Shown in pieces: positions 11,111 through 22,947 of a DNA stretch of 64,000 nucleotides. Source of the stretch: Strongyloides papillosus (lineage: Eukaryota; Nematoda; Chromadorea; Rhabditida; Strongyloididae); the NCBI GenBank assembly GCA_005656395.1, contig SRSI01000056.1, positions 346,682 to 410,681 of the forward strand. Reading direction: 5' to 3'. The position numbers and the translations under genes are program-made. The notes under the pieces were generated by a model that was not told the origin of the DNA, did not search any database, and saw only the letters and a program-made list of their open reading frames with translations. The number at the start of each line of letters is the position of its first letter. Positions within the stretch are counted from its first letter, which is position 1.

Positions 11111-12368
11111 GATATTACCTTTAACAATTTTTTTTTGAAGTTTATCTTATGATTTCCCATATTGATATCCTTCCCATTTCCATGTATCCCTTGTTTAGTT
11201 TGAATCCAATTTTGATAGGAAAATTCCTAAAAATTACCATATGGTTATATAGCAAAGTCAAGGTATTCATTAAGAATTCCAGATGCTATTACATTATTTC
11301 TAATGTTCTCCAACACAATTTTGATTGCATCAAGAAAACCTCCTTGTGATACAGACAAATGTCCATAAGTATAGAAAAATAAAATAAAACCATTCATAGT
11401 AAACTTGGTGAATGATGTTATAGTATTTGATTTCCGAGAAATTTCTTAGCATTATAATACAAAAAAATGGATAATGATTCATTCAACGTATAAATTTGAC
11501 AATCAAATAAAATCTATTTTTTAGCAAAAACTTTATTGTAATTTTTGTATAGAAAAATAGATAAAAAATTATAATTTTTATTATAGAAAATAAAAAATTA
11601 CATTATAATCATTTTAACATGCTAGTTGTTTTATTAATAAAGGACATCATTGTTTACTAAAATGTCACTTGATTACGTTATCTAACAATCACATTTCTTT
11701 AAAAAAAATCACAAAACAAAGGCTAATAATTGCAGAACACTCATAACAATATTATTGTCGCTAAATATAAAAATAGAATAAATCTTCGTTCTATACATTT
11801 CTTGCTAAAATTTTCAAATAAGTTCTATATTTTTGGTATATCTGTTGAAGACCACACTTTCACCTGGATTTGTTTAACTTTTCAACCCATTTTGTTTAGA
11901 ACATTTTTTTTGATAAAAAAACTATCATAGCTCTTCGTTTTATAACTTAGTAAATGATTAATTAAATTTTACAATACTCAATTTCCTCATTATTCAAGAG
12001 CTTGGTCTATCGAATGAATTATAATTTTTTTTTAGTTCTTTTAACTTTGGGAAAAGTCATCCTTGTACAATGTTATACAAAAAAGTGATCAAAAAAATAA
12101 TGTTTTTTTAAAAGTAACCTAGCCAATTATGGTCAAAACGTTTTGATGGCATTTCTCTTCTTTAAGATAAAAAAATATATCTATTGGCTGTATGATCATA
12201 AAAAACAGTTAAAATTAAAAAGAATTATAGTGATGAAAAAATCTAGTTTTTTATCTTTTCATATAGGTTTATTGAATTCAATCTATATTATATCATTTGT
12301 TTTTATAAAAAAAAAGTAATTGAATAAAATATCAACTTTAACAATACGTTTGTGGTTTGCACGTTTTT
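11111..12368. other. Non-coding interval, possibly more peptidase remnant at its left end
   Basis: 11111-11360 on the minus strand gives short open pieces (for example SQGGFLDAIKIVLENIRNN) that may be the eroded N-terminal half of the M13 gene. The rest is AT-rich without recognisable content. Confidence 0.4.
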
Positions 12369-13026
12369 CTAAATATATCTTCCTCCTCTTGATGCTGGTG
12401 TATTGATAGATCTCTTGGCGATTTCATAAATATCATCAAAATCAAAGTCGAATATTCTTTCTCCACTATGATCATAATTTCTCAAACCATTATTAATTCT
12501 TCCAACAAGGTATCCACTGCCCATAGGATTCATACGGCCATCCTCAAAATTTTCCAATTCATTCAAAACAGCTTGAGTTAAATTTGATTTAACCTGTCTT
12601 ATCTGAGTTTTTTTGTCATTTTTAGAAAGACTTTCATTAGAAGAAATTTGATCAATTTGTCTTTGTGCATTTTTAGCAGCATCAGACATTGTGGAGTTAT
12701 TTATAAGTTCAGTTCTTGTTTGTTTTACTTCATTCAATAAAGATGTTTGGTTTTGGACGTATTGGTTGTAAAGATTCTAAAGTAATAATAATTTATATAT
12801 GATTAATTAAACTTACAGCAAGATTTCCACCTTGTGTATTAAGATAATCAGAAATTTTTTGCTTAATTTGATTTTGAGAAATTGTATCATCATCTTCAAT
12901 CCATCTGATTTGTTGCATTTGTGCACTAGTCAATGACATATATAAAGGATTGTTCATTCTGTAATAATTATCACCATAACATCTTAAAGCAAGAACAGCA
13001 ACAATAATAGCAATACAGTATTTCAT
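12369..13026 (-). CDS. SXP/RAL-2 family secreted protein, copy 2
   Basis: Two exons: 13026-12817 and 12776-12369, with a 40-base intron at the same codon position as copy 1; 205 residues. Signal peptide MKYCIAIIVAVLALRCYG. Mature SXP/RAL-2 (DUF148) features: YMSLTSAQMQQIRWIE, DYLNTQGGNLA, then AQRQIDQISSNESLSKNDKK and a following amphipathic helix ending LNELENFEDG. The C-terminus is intact relative to copy 1, ending INTPASRGGRYI. Promoter sequence is shared with copy 1. A secreted, nematode-specific protein of unknown biochemical role. Confidence 0.8.
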
Positions 13027-13647
13027 GATTTTAATAATACAACTTTTTAAAGCTCTAAAGGACTTTGTGTTTTAATTATGAAATTACCCTCACTTAAATA
13101 CAATCTTGGGAGTTGTTTAAATAGGATTAAATTTGCAAACATAAACACTAACTCTGATACAAATCAAGTAGAGTTCATTTAGGAACTGTTAATTATTAAA
13201 GAAAATAAATAAATGATTAATCTTTACTTGATTGAAATAACTTTTTGTAACTTTTATTTAATTATTCAATATTTGTCTTTCGAGTGATTCATTTTCCTAT
13301 AAAATACAAAAACTCTTACAGACAGAAAAGATTTTTTTCCGAAAATTGTTGGTCTTTTTCCGGAATAGTAATCTAAAAACTACATAAATAATTTTTTTGT
13401 TCAGTTTGACGTACCCTTAAATATTATAATATCAACTTTAAATAAATCTTTTATAATATTTTAAATAATTCATCATTTATAGTAATTGCACTTTATTTAC
13501 ACAATAGTAATTAATTACATTTAAAATTTACTTTACAATAATTTTATTAAAATCAAATATTTATTATTACTTATATAATTAAAGGTAATTTAAAAATTTT
13601 ACGTAATACAATTAACCAAAAAATATCTTTTTACAATCATAAAATTA
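13027..13647. other. Intergenic, promoter of SXP copy 2 and 3' flank of SH2 gene
   Basis: No coding signal seen. Poly-A-like AT tracts at 13560-13640 lie where the leftward SH2 gene should end. Confidence 0.5.
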
Positions 13648-15985
13648 TTAATTACTAATTAGAATACTTTTCTCATTATTATCTATATACACTTTATCCG
13701 TATAACATTTTCCATTTTTTTTCTTATCTTGTTTTATACTACTCAGTAACGTTCTTAATTGGGTCATCTCAAAAATATTGTGTTTTATCTCATTTTCAGG
13801 CTTATAAAAAAGTTTTGCTTTATTGACAAACACATTAACATTTTGACACCATTTCCTTCCAATTGATAACCAGGTCCACATGTAATCTAGTTGTTTATCT
13901 ATTGGCGTTTTATCATAAGAAGTAACTAAGGATGATTCATAATCTTTTAATGAATCATTGTTGTAGATTTTAATAAATGGTTGAATGTATGGGATCATTG
14001 TCGTACCAATATTGTTTTTGTAACTTATCTCCCCTGTGTTTTTTAAATCTTCAAATATTGGTGTTAATAAACTTTTGATTAGTTTTAATGATGAGTCATC
14101 TGAATCATTTTTGTAGTGGTGTTCTTCATAAAATTGTTTTAATGAAACATATATACTTGCAAATGAAAACAAATTACCATAGTCGTGTAGGAGTGATGAT
14201 GCTACACGTGTCCACATGTCTAATATTAGTTTAGTATTACTGAAATGATATAAAGTATTTAAGACAACCCCCGATAATGTGGAACTTCTTTCAGAACATT
14301 CTTGTCTTATTATTGATCCAAATGGTAGTAATAATTTTGTTATTTCATTTTCTTCATCAGAATGTAAATTTAATAATTTTATATCTTCTTCAGTAATCAT
14401 TCTACAAATAGAATTGACATTCATCGATATAAGACGATCACAAAATACATTTATCGCTGACAAATATGTTTGCTCTGAATTTTCTGACTCTGATTCATCC
14501 GTATCATTATTAATAACAGAATCCGGTGATAAACTTCCACATTTCTTGGTCAAAGGTAAGCAATCATAATCACCTTCATTAGATGTATCAAGTACACATG
14601 CTGAATCTCTATCATTATTGATCAAAACCAAATTATTCAAGGACATAATAGATTGCTTAAGTTCTTTTTCAAGTTTAGTTAATTCACTAATAGATTCATT
14701 ATTTAATTTATCCTCAATAGTTGTTTCTTCAGATGGCCTCTGTGGTAGAGAGGGAACCAATTCTCCTCTTTTTTTCTCGGCAATAATAGAAGCAGCTGTT
14801 TTTCCCATTGATAATCTCGAAATAGATTTTGGCTGAGATATAAATTTATAATTTTTATTAGAACCAGTAAAATTATATAGACCTTTAGGAAAAGAGTTGG
14901 TGGTTGATGATGATGTTGTTGATGTTGACGAGATGGAAACAGGCCTTGTATTGGGAGGATTTACCATAAATCTTAAATTACTAAATGATCTTGTCTTTCC
15001 AATATTGTTGTGAATGTGGTCATTGTCTGTATCACCTAAATTAGTCTGTAAATCATGAACAGAATTACTATAATTCTTTTTTAAGTTGGATATTGTGTTA
15101 TCTTCATCGCCACTTGTGGAGAGGCGTTTGATATGTACTGGTAATGGATAATTTTCCATAGTATCATAATCTATATCACAATAATCTTGTTCCCCGTCTT
15201 TTTCATTAATAAATGTAAGTACTTTGGTTTCTTGTGGTTTAATAGAAAATAAAGAATTTAGTTTTATATTAGATGTCGATTGGAAATTATTATTAAACTT
15301 TTCTTTACTGTTAAATAATGAATTTAAATTATTTTCTGACTTATTAAGATACTTTTTTGCATTTGTTAACATTGCTTCTTGTGACAGGTTGTGTTTTATA
15401 TTTGGTAACCTTGGCTGGGTTGGGGAATTAAATAATCTTGCGTAATTAGCTTCTATTTCAGAAATATGGTAATTTTTGTTAGATAATTTATTTTTAATCA
15501 ATTGACAGTTGATAGGATTCGAAATAATACAACCACTTAATAAAGTTACTTTTCTTTTATGTGTACGAAAAAAGTTAATTAAATCTACAATTGATGGGAA
15601 TTGTTCATCTTCAAACTTAAAATATAATTATATTAATTAAATATTTATGTAGAAGTTAAGTAAAATTAATGAGAAATAAACTTACTTTGTAATAAGTTTT
15701 ATTATTGATAGTCTCTTGATTTATTTGAAAATGTAATGGTTTTGATGACCATTGGACTGTTAAGACATATTCACCTTCTTTTGAGATACTATCACGAACT
15801 AAGAAATCTCCATCATTTTTTAGGAGAAACTCTGCTTCAATACGTTTTATTAGGCCATGATACCAGGGTTGACTATGTAATTTTTGTGGTGGTTCTGGAT
15901 TATACTTAAAATACAATATATCATTATCCATCACAATTGAATCGTCTGGTACATTGTCTAATTCAGTAGGAAATATAGTGGTCAT
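13648..15985 (-). CDS. SH2 domain protein of NSP (BCAR3/SH2D3) type with C-terminal GEF-like domain
   Basis: Exons 15985-15686 and 15615-13648, joined in phase 0 across a 70-base intron; 755 residues. The SH2 domain spans about residues 41-138: PWYHGLIKR, DGDFLVRDS (with the phosphotyrosine-binding arginine of FLVRDS), then VLTVQW and HFQIN, a close match to the NSP family SH2. Residues 140-470 are low-complexity, Ser/Asn-rich. From about 480 to 740 is an all-helical region (RLISMNVNSICRMITEEDI, LLPFGSIIRQ) like the Cdc25-homology domain of NSP proteins, which binds p130Cas rather than acting as a robust Ras GEF. Role: cytoplasmic adaptor in integrin/receptor kinase signalling. The start at 15985 is the first Met giving a complete SH2; an earlier ATG at 16051 is in frame. 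Confidence 0.8.
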
Positions 15986-18900
15986 ATTATCTAAAATTGA
16001 TAAATAATACCATGAAAACTTATCATTAAATACAAGCGAAAAAAAAGACAAAATAAAAGAACATTATCATCATTGTAAAAAGATAAAAGTATTTCATAAA
16101 AAAATTATCAGACATGACTACTTCAAATGATATTAACAATATTTATAAACAATACGAATTCTTTTAATATAAAATATATGTATTAAAGGATTTTTTATAG
16201 ATTTGCTTATATGTATACAATATATCTTATTATTAGTCACATATATACCATTGATATTTGATATTATCTTTTAAATCTAAAGCATAATTATTGCACCACT
16301 ATTTAGAAACATATATTTTCTTTATATTATTAAAGTAAAAATTATAAACATAAAATTTTATATTAATATATGTAAACAAAAAATATAATATTACTTTTTA
16401 ACAGGAAATTAAAATATATTTATATGACTACAATGTAGAAAACGATATGATAAGAAATAATATGCATTATGAAAAGTTTTTCCTTTTGATTCAACAGTTA
16501 TGAGTAGAAAATATTTGCTAATATGATAATGTGATTGGAGAATCTTAATCATTCAAAGTGATTTATATTTAGTCATATATTACACTATTGCATAAATTGA
16601 ATTATTTTATTATCATAAAGTTAGCACTGTTTATAATGATAATATCGTTTTTACTGAGATTAAATCTTACTCGAACAATAGGAATATGGAGATAAAGGCA
16701 AAATCTGACAAATTATCAATCTAAATAAAAATTTAATCCAATTATTCAATAATTTAAGATTCATGTCTAATTACGTTCTTTATCTAAAATAGCATGATAA
16801 AAAGTTATAGAATAAATATTATGCAAATTATGGTATGGTTAAAAACAAAATAGAAAATTGTTGGTGCAATTAAAAAAGAACAATAAACTTTATAGTAGTG
16901 ATTTGGATAAGGAAAAACTGTGACTAGTTATTTTGAAGTGTTCTAATAACCATTTTGTATAGAAATTTATAGATAATTTAAAACTTCAAAATTAAAAGAA
17001 TTCTATTAAAAATATTAAAATTTAATTTTATATTGTATTGTTATGGAGCTATAAAATTTTTACAGTGATAACAATATAATGTAATGTTTAAAATAGTTAT
17101 AATGTTTTAATTATTGCCTGTTGTAAAATAGAAGTAGAATTTCATAATTTTGTTTAAAATATACTGAAAATGTTCAAAAAAAGAAGAAATTTTCTTTACA
17201 TTTCTACAAAAGTTATCAAACATAAATATTAAAATGAAATATTTCGACAGTTTATCAAGTAAAATAGGAAGATATCTTATACCATTTATAAGCAAGTCAT
17301 TTCCTTTACAATACTCATCAATTAAATAAACTTTTATTGTTGAATCCAATTTAGTATATTTACACATTAAGTAAAGAGTAACCGTTGGCTATCAGCTGTT
17401 AACTATTCAACTTGCAATTTGATAAGAACCAACATACAAAAGAGATATACTCTCCTGAGGGTTGTCAAAGTGACATATACTGAAATGAGGTAATCAACAA
17501 CTGGATGGTCAAATAGAGCAAATTGATACTATTAAGATTTTAATATAATAAATTAAGGCTATCTATGGTTTCGTTAATTTATATACAAATATTTAAGACT
17601 ATATAGTAAAGTCTAAATGATTCATAAATGCTATAGATATGAGAAAAAATTAGGAAATTTTGAATACATGGTTATGTAAATTATTTTATAGTTATACAAC
17701 ATAGTATAATTATTCAACTAAACTAACAAATATTCATTATTATTTACACTTTATTATCAAAACAAATAGTATGATTTATAAACAGCCCTTCTTAGATACA
17801 TTTAAATAATTTAAATAATTGCATTTTTTTAAACATAAATAAAAATAGTAAAATAACTAAAATACTTTATCAAGGAGATCTATTAAGATGATAATCTAAA
17901 GTCAGCAATAATATTGTATAGATAGAATTCAATGAAAAAGAATATAAAAATTAATTGTAATATAAAATAAAAATAATAATATATAATTACACATTAAAGA
18001 TAAATTAGGTAAAATAAAAATACCCTTAAACAGGAAGTTTTATGGTATATAAAATAGAAATAAGATACCTTTCTTAATAATAATCTGTCATTAAACTTAT
18101 TCTGTTACTACATTCAGTAACTTTAATAAAGCAGAGTAATATACGATTTGTATATTCCTTCTGATAGTGAAACTCTAAAAGAAGTTGTTGTCAGTAAAAT
18201 ATTAATAAACAATTTGATTTGGAGTAGTCAAAAAAAAATTTTTTATTTGATTATCTTCTTATATATTAAAATAAATACAAAAAAAAACAACAACAACAGC
18301 GCATTGTATAATAAGTAAAACTTCATTTTAATATGTGATAGTATAAATGAAATGTGTTTTAGTACTTTACACAATACAAAATGCTTAATATAAATTTCAT
18401 AACCGTGTTAATTCGAGAACTACTTATAAATATAAATAAATAGCAATAACAATTGATAATGGCGAATACTTCAAAGGGTCGTAAACTTGTGAACTTTGCG
18501 TAATTGCTTATTGGAGAAAGCATTTTTAATGTATACCTAAACAGACGCAATTGTTACGCCATTATCCTACTTCATTAATCCTTTTATCTTCAAATTTTAT
18601 CGCAAAAACTTTTGTAAAGTTATATTAAAAAGTTTTTTGTTGATAATTAAATCCAACAATACGAAGATGCATATAACTATAAATAAAATGTTTATTTGTT
18701 ATCTGTAGTAACAATAAATTTGTTCTTTTCTAAGTATCATTTGTAACCTTCCAACTGCCAACAGGTGGAGAAACACTATAAAACTATTAAGAAAAGAAAT
18801 CATTTAACATTAAAACGTTTTCCCTACTATTTTATTTAATGAAACAAATCTAAAAAATAAATCAAACAAGTTTATGATGTTTAAAATAAATTAATAATTA

Positions 18901-19671
18901 ACATAACTATTAAAATAATGGTACATTAAACAAAAAAATCGCCTACTTATGAGAAGGAGTAATTTATCTACATTTACATCAAAACAGACATAAACTAATC
19001 CAGATAAGTTACTATAACAGGAGTTATAACCTTCTGTTTTGGCAAAAAAGATTGTCACATTTATCAAAAGATTAGTATTCTTTTTGGATTAAGAAAATTT
19101 CCGCTTCCGAACAGAGGGGTTAAAATACCGCCAAGAGTAATTAATTACTTTTTTTAATGTTTATCTATTATTCATTTTTTTGAATAATTGTTTGTATTAA
19201 TTATTTTAACGAATAATTTATTTAAATCTATGAAAATAAAGTTAAATGGGTATAAAATGATTTATTTCCATTAATTATATAATAATAATAATCCATGTAT
19301 GAAATATTATTTATTACTCATTTTGATAATGCAATAGACAATTTGTTTTTTACTCATAATATTTATTGTATGACGAATTTGTGATACAATTTTTGAAATA
19401 AAAAAACAAATAAATGATATTAAATATTATACATTTTTATATGCAAATATTACAAAATGAAACATATATTATAACCAAACTACAAAAAAATTGCTCTTTT
19501 AAATTATGAATAACAATAACATTACAATATGTAAATTTTTAATTAAAACAAATTAATTTATGTCAAAATTTACTAAGACCGTAAATATGTAAACAAGAAG
19601 TCAAACTTATAAATAATTATCCACCAGATGGCTTATTTAAGAAGTCTTAGCAAGTAATTTTTCGTAAAAAG
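15986..19671. other. Long gene-free interval upstream of the SH2 gene
   Basis: No protein-like ORF or RNA gene was recognised. Most is extremely AT-rich, but 17370-17520 and 18950-19140 are visibly less so and lack homopolymers, which could mark enhancers or a distal 5' UTR exon of the leftward SH2 gene. An 86-codon minus ORF at 17367-17107 has no recognisable family and is not annotated. Confidence 0.5.
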
Positions 19672-20012
19672 AAATGTCCACTAAATAATTTCCCGTTTAA
19701 AAGAACAGCAGAAATTAATATAAAAAATAAACATCTGGAAGATTATTCCTTTTAAATAGTGTTTATTTAGATAGCAATAAAACTTAACAACTATCCATAA
19801 TTATGCAATTAATGCATGAGACAAAAAAATCACTACTATTAAAATAGTGTATACAGTAAAATTACATAATAATTAACTTTCTTAACAGGTGTAACTGCTT
19901 ACTCTCTCCATATTCAAATATAATTTTAATTTTTTTTCTATTTTTTGACAATTCAAATATCTTTCAATTTTTTTTTATTTTTATAAAATGTTATAAAATT
20001 ATCCTATATATA
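19672..20012. repeat. Duplicated 3' flank of the MATH gene (copy A)
   Basis: About 340 bases align with 22611-22946, including a shared stretch at 19760 and 22700 and GAGACAAAAAAATCACTACT in both. Copy A has about 16 additional bases (19885-19905, TTAACAGGTGTAACTGC). Similarity stops just before the position of the MATH-gene stop codon, where the Merlin relic begins. Confidence 0.8.
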
Positions 20013-20033
20013 TTAAATATAAAAGCAGAAGAA

Positions 20034-20496
20034 ATGGTAAAATGGTTACAAAATGAAGTTGATAATGAGAAAACAATTCGTTGGTTGTGCTTCATGAAAG
20101 ATTGTAGAAAGAATACTGATGTGAGAACTGACACATTGTTTGAGGATTCAAAAATGTCTCTAAGAACGCAGATTTTATTCATCAATTTCTGGTTAGCTGA
20201 AAGAATATCGGTAAAGTTTTGGAAGACGAAGTTGAAGATGTCTCACCATTTTCGATATTAAGAAAGTGTACTCACAAGCAGTTGATTCTAAGTATGAAAA
20301 TTATCAAGTTAATCATACAGACAATTTTGTAAATTCAATTATAAATGAACATACTCAAAACATTAAAAAAATTTTGATATCGGTAAAGGAGAAAAGTAAA
20401 AAACAATGTAAACTTCGTAAGAGTATACTAGAAATCTACATATTTGAGTTCACGTGGTGCTTAAAAATTAATAACATCGTTAAAAACCACTACTAA
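20034..20496 (+). pseudogene. Merlin (IS1016-like) transposase remnant
   Basis: Two adjacent pieces. The first (20034-20261) resembles the N-terminus of Merlin/IS1595 transposases: TIRWLCFMKDCRKN, a C..C pair, then DTLFEDSKMSLRTQILF. The second (20266-20496) is the C-terminal DDE part: DSKYENYQVNHTDNFVN, EHTQNIKK, SVKEKSKK and IYIFEFTWCLK, where the HTQ-I and EF-W motifs are diagnostic. The middle of the protein, with the first two catalytic acids, is missing, so it is an internally deleted, dead copy. Terminal repeats were not located. Confidence 0.7.
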
Positions 20497-21055
20497 AACT
20501 TAGAACTTTGTTATTGTCAAAATGTGGGATTCCAATATTTTCCAAAAATAGATATTTTTCTAATTCTTTTGTTATAAATATCTAAGAATAGTTTTATTTT
20601 ATATGATTTATCTATAATAACAAAAACTGTAATTAGTAATTGTAACAAGTCATTTTTTTGAGTATGAAAACAGAAAAGCAACAAATTTTCTTCTTTGTTT
20701 TAAAAATAAATCAAAAAGTATATCAATAAAAATTTATCTAATTCTGTCCTTTTTATAAAGGGATCATGAAAAGTACCCTCCTACTCTTTTTTAATTTTAT
20801 TGAAATTAAAATATTTATTTTAATATATTTGTTTTTCAACAATTTATATAACAATTATGTTTCTTTACCTTATCTAAAATTAGTATATAATACGATGAAT
20901 ATAACTTTTATTGCTAAATTTAGTTAAAATTCTAATGATTTTTAGAAATAAAATATTTCAAAATTGCTCTTTAAATTTACAATTTTATTAACTTTTTTAA
21001 AGAAAAAAAATTAAATTACTTTATATACCTCTTTTCAGAATATTTAATAAGCAAA
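20497..21055. other. Intergenic, promoter of transthyretin-like gene
   Basis: AT-rich; TTTATATACC at about 21021-21030 could serve as a TATA-like element about 30 bases before the ATG. Nothing else recognised. Confidence 0.4.
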
Positions 21056-21602
21056 ATGAATATTTTTTTAATAATTATTTCTGGTATAATTTTGTTTGTG
21101 CACAATTTGCATTTTACAACATCTCAAAATACTGAATTAAGTGAAAATAATACTAGTAGATATTTTTATTCAATAGGAAATTTTAGTTGTAATGGTACAC
21201 CGGAAGCTAATGTTACAGTAAAACTTTATCAAAAAAATGAAACGTTAATGGATATAGAAGTATTAAATAGTACCAAAACCAATAATACTGGTATTTTCGA
21301 AATATTTGGACATTGGAAAAATTATACTCTTTTTAGTAAGTTATTCAAATTTTAATTTATTATTTTTCTCTTAAGGTAATTATATGAGTTTTACACACAA
21401 ATGCAATGTAAGTGATAAAGAGAAATGTAGTAGAACTTTTTGGTTACGTTTTCCTCCTGAAAAAGCAAAAAATACTTCAGATGAAGCAAAGAACGATCCT
21501 TTTAAAACCGATATCAATATTAATAGTACTACTGAAGCATTCACAAATTTCGGAAACGAAACATGTGTAAATGGAACAGATAATGAATTACCAACTGTTT
21601 AG
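21056..21602 (+). CDS. Transthyretin-like (TTR) family secreted glycoprotein
   Basis: Exons 21056-21335 and 21376-21602 with a 40-base intron (GTAAGT..CTTAAG); 168 residues. Signal peptide to about residue 23. The nematode TTL pattern is present: IGNFSCNGTPEANVTVKLYQ (first strand with conserved Cys), then a D, a TNNTGIFEIFGHW stretch like the T-D-x-x-G-x-F core, and HKCNVSDKEKCSRTFWLRFPP with the paired cysteines. The C-terminus is extended and Asn/Thr-rich. There are 14 N-x-S/T sequons, an unusual number for this family. TTL proteins are secreted, nematode-specific and mostly of unknown function; TTR-52 of C. elegans bridges apoptotic cells. Confidence 0.85.
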
Positions 21603-22610
21603 TAAAAAAAGGATCTATTAAAATCACAAGAAATGAACATAATTATCTTTGTTAAAAATTATATTAAAATGTTTATAACCTCGTTTCTTGTACACCATTT
21701 AGTATGTGGCATTTCTCAATCATCCATTAACTTGCTAAATACAACGTAATAAAGTATCTATAAAAAAATATATTATTTTTCTTGTTCCATTTCATATACT
21801 TCACACCATTTTATAGTTTAATTACTTTTTTATTTAACTTATTTGGAAATGGTGCTGTATTTATTAAGTTTGTGACAAAATTTAAAATTGATAAGATGAA
21901 TTAAAAGAATATAAAAGTGGTAATACTATCTAGTGTTAAATTTCCGCTTTGACAACCATAAAAAATTATATTGGTAAAGATTATTATGATGACTTTTCGT
22001 TATTTACAGATATGTTTTATAAATAAAGTTATTTTTGATATTTATCACCAAAAAAATTATAAAAATATTAATTTTTAAAATAAATTGAAATTTAATTTTC
22101 TAAATTTTTAAAATATCTTTATGTTTATTATAATGCTTTAAAAGCATTTTCCAAATTTTTTCTTGTACAAAGTAAACTCATACATATGACTTTATCTATA
22201 CTTCCGCGAAAACCACATTGTTTTTTATTTATCTTTCTTGTTGATCTCCAAAATTTACCATTTTCTAAGTATAAGTTCATATTCATGAAGAAATTCTAGA
22301 AGTGTTTTTTCATCAGGTATATTTTTAGTAGTAAGTTTTAAAGGTCCATTTTTTTGATGTATTTAATAATAGCAAAATTATTATTAAATTATTTATAATC
22401 TCGATTATCAAATACTCTTTGATTAAATTTAAATAGTTTTAAAACTTTAAACTTTCCTAGGACTTTTATCGTTCACAAGTTATATAGGGAAATAATTTTT
22501 TATTAGCGTATTACCGATCAAAAATCATTCATTAATTTGTATACAAAAATATACACAATATTTATCATTTCAATGTGTTATCCTTTAGAGTATCAAAATA
22601 AAAAGTACGA
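21603..22610. other. Intergenic with one unexplained minus-strand 52-codon ORF
   Basis: Mostly AT-rich. The minus strand at 22286-22128 is open for 52 codons with an unusual composition (NGKFWRSTRKINKKQCGFRG, then three further Cys). It has no leader and no recognised family; it may be a last exon or relic of an unrecognised gene. Confidence 0.25.
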
Positions 22611-22946
22611 AAATATTCACTGAACAAATTCCCCTTTAAATGAACAACAGAAATTAATAAAAATAATAAACATCTGGAAAGATAATTCCTTTTAAACAAT
22701 GTTTATTTAGATAACAATAAAACTTAACAACTATCTACAATTATGCAATTAATGTATGAGACAAAAAAATCACTACTATTAAAATAGTATATACAATAAA
22801 ATTACATAATAATCAAACTTTCTTACTCTCTCTACATCTAAATATATTTTAAACTTTTATACTATTTTTAACAAATCAAAATCCTTTAAATTATTATCAT
22901 TTTTATAAAAAGTTATAAAATTATCCTACATATATTATAATATAAT
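22611..22946. repeat. 3' flank of the MATH gene (copy B of the duplicated segment)
   Basis: This is the presumed 3' UTR and terminator of the leftward MATH gene and matches 19672-20012. Because it adjoins the intact gene, it is probably the source copy. Confidence 0.75.
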
Positions 22947-22947
22947 A

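Noticed and set aside
17107..17367. 86-codon minus ORF
   Set aside because: Composition follows the AT bias, no leader or family and no splice partners; kept only as a remark in the intergenic entry.
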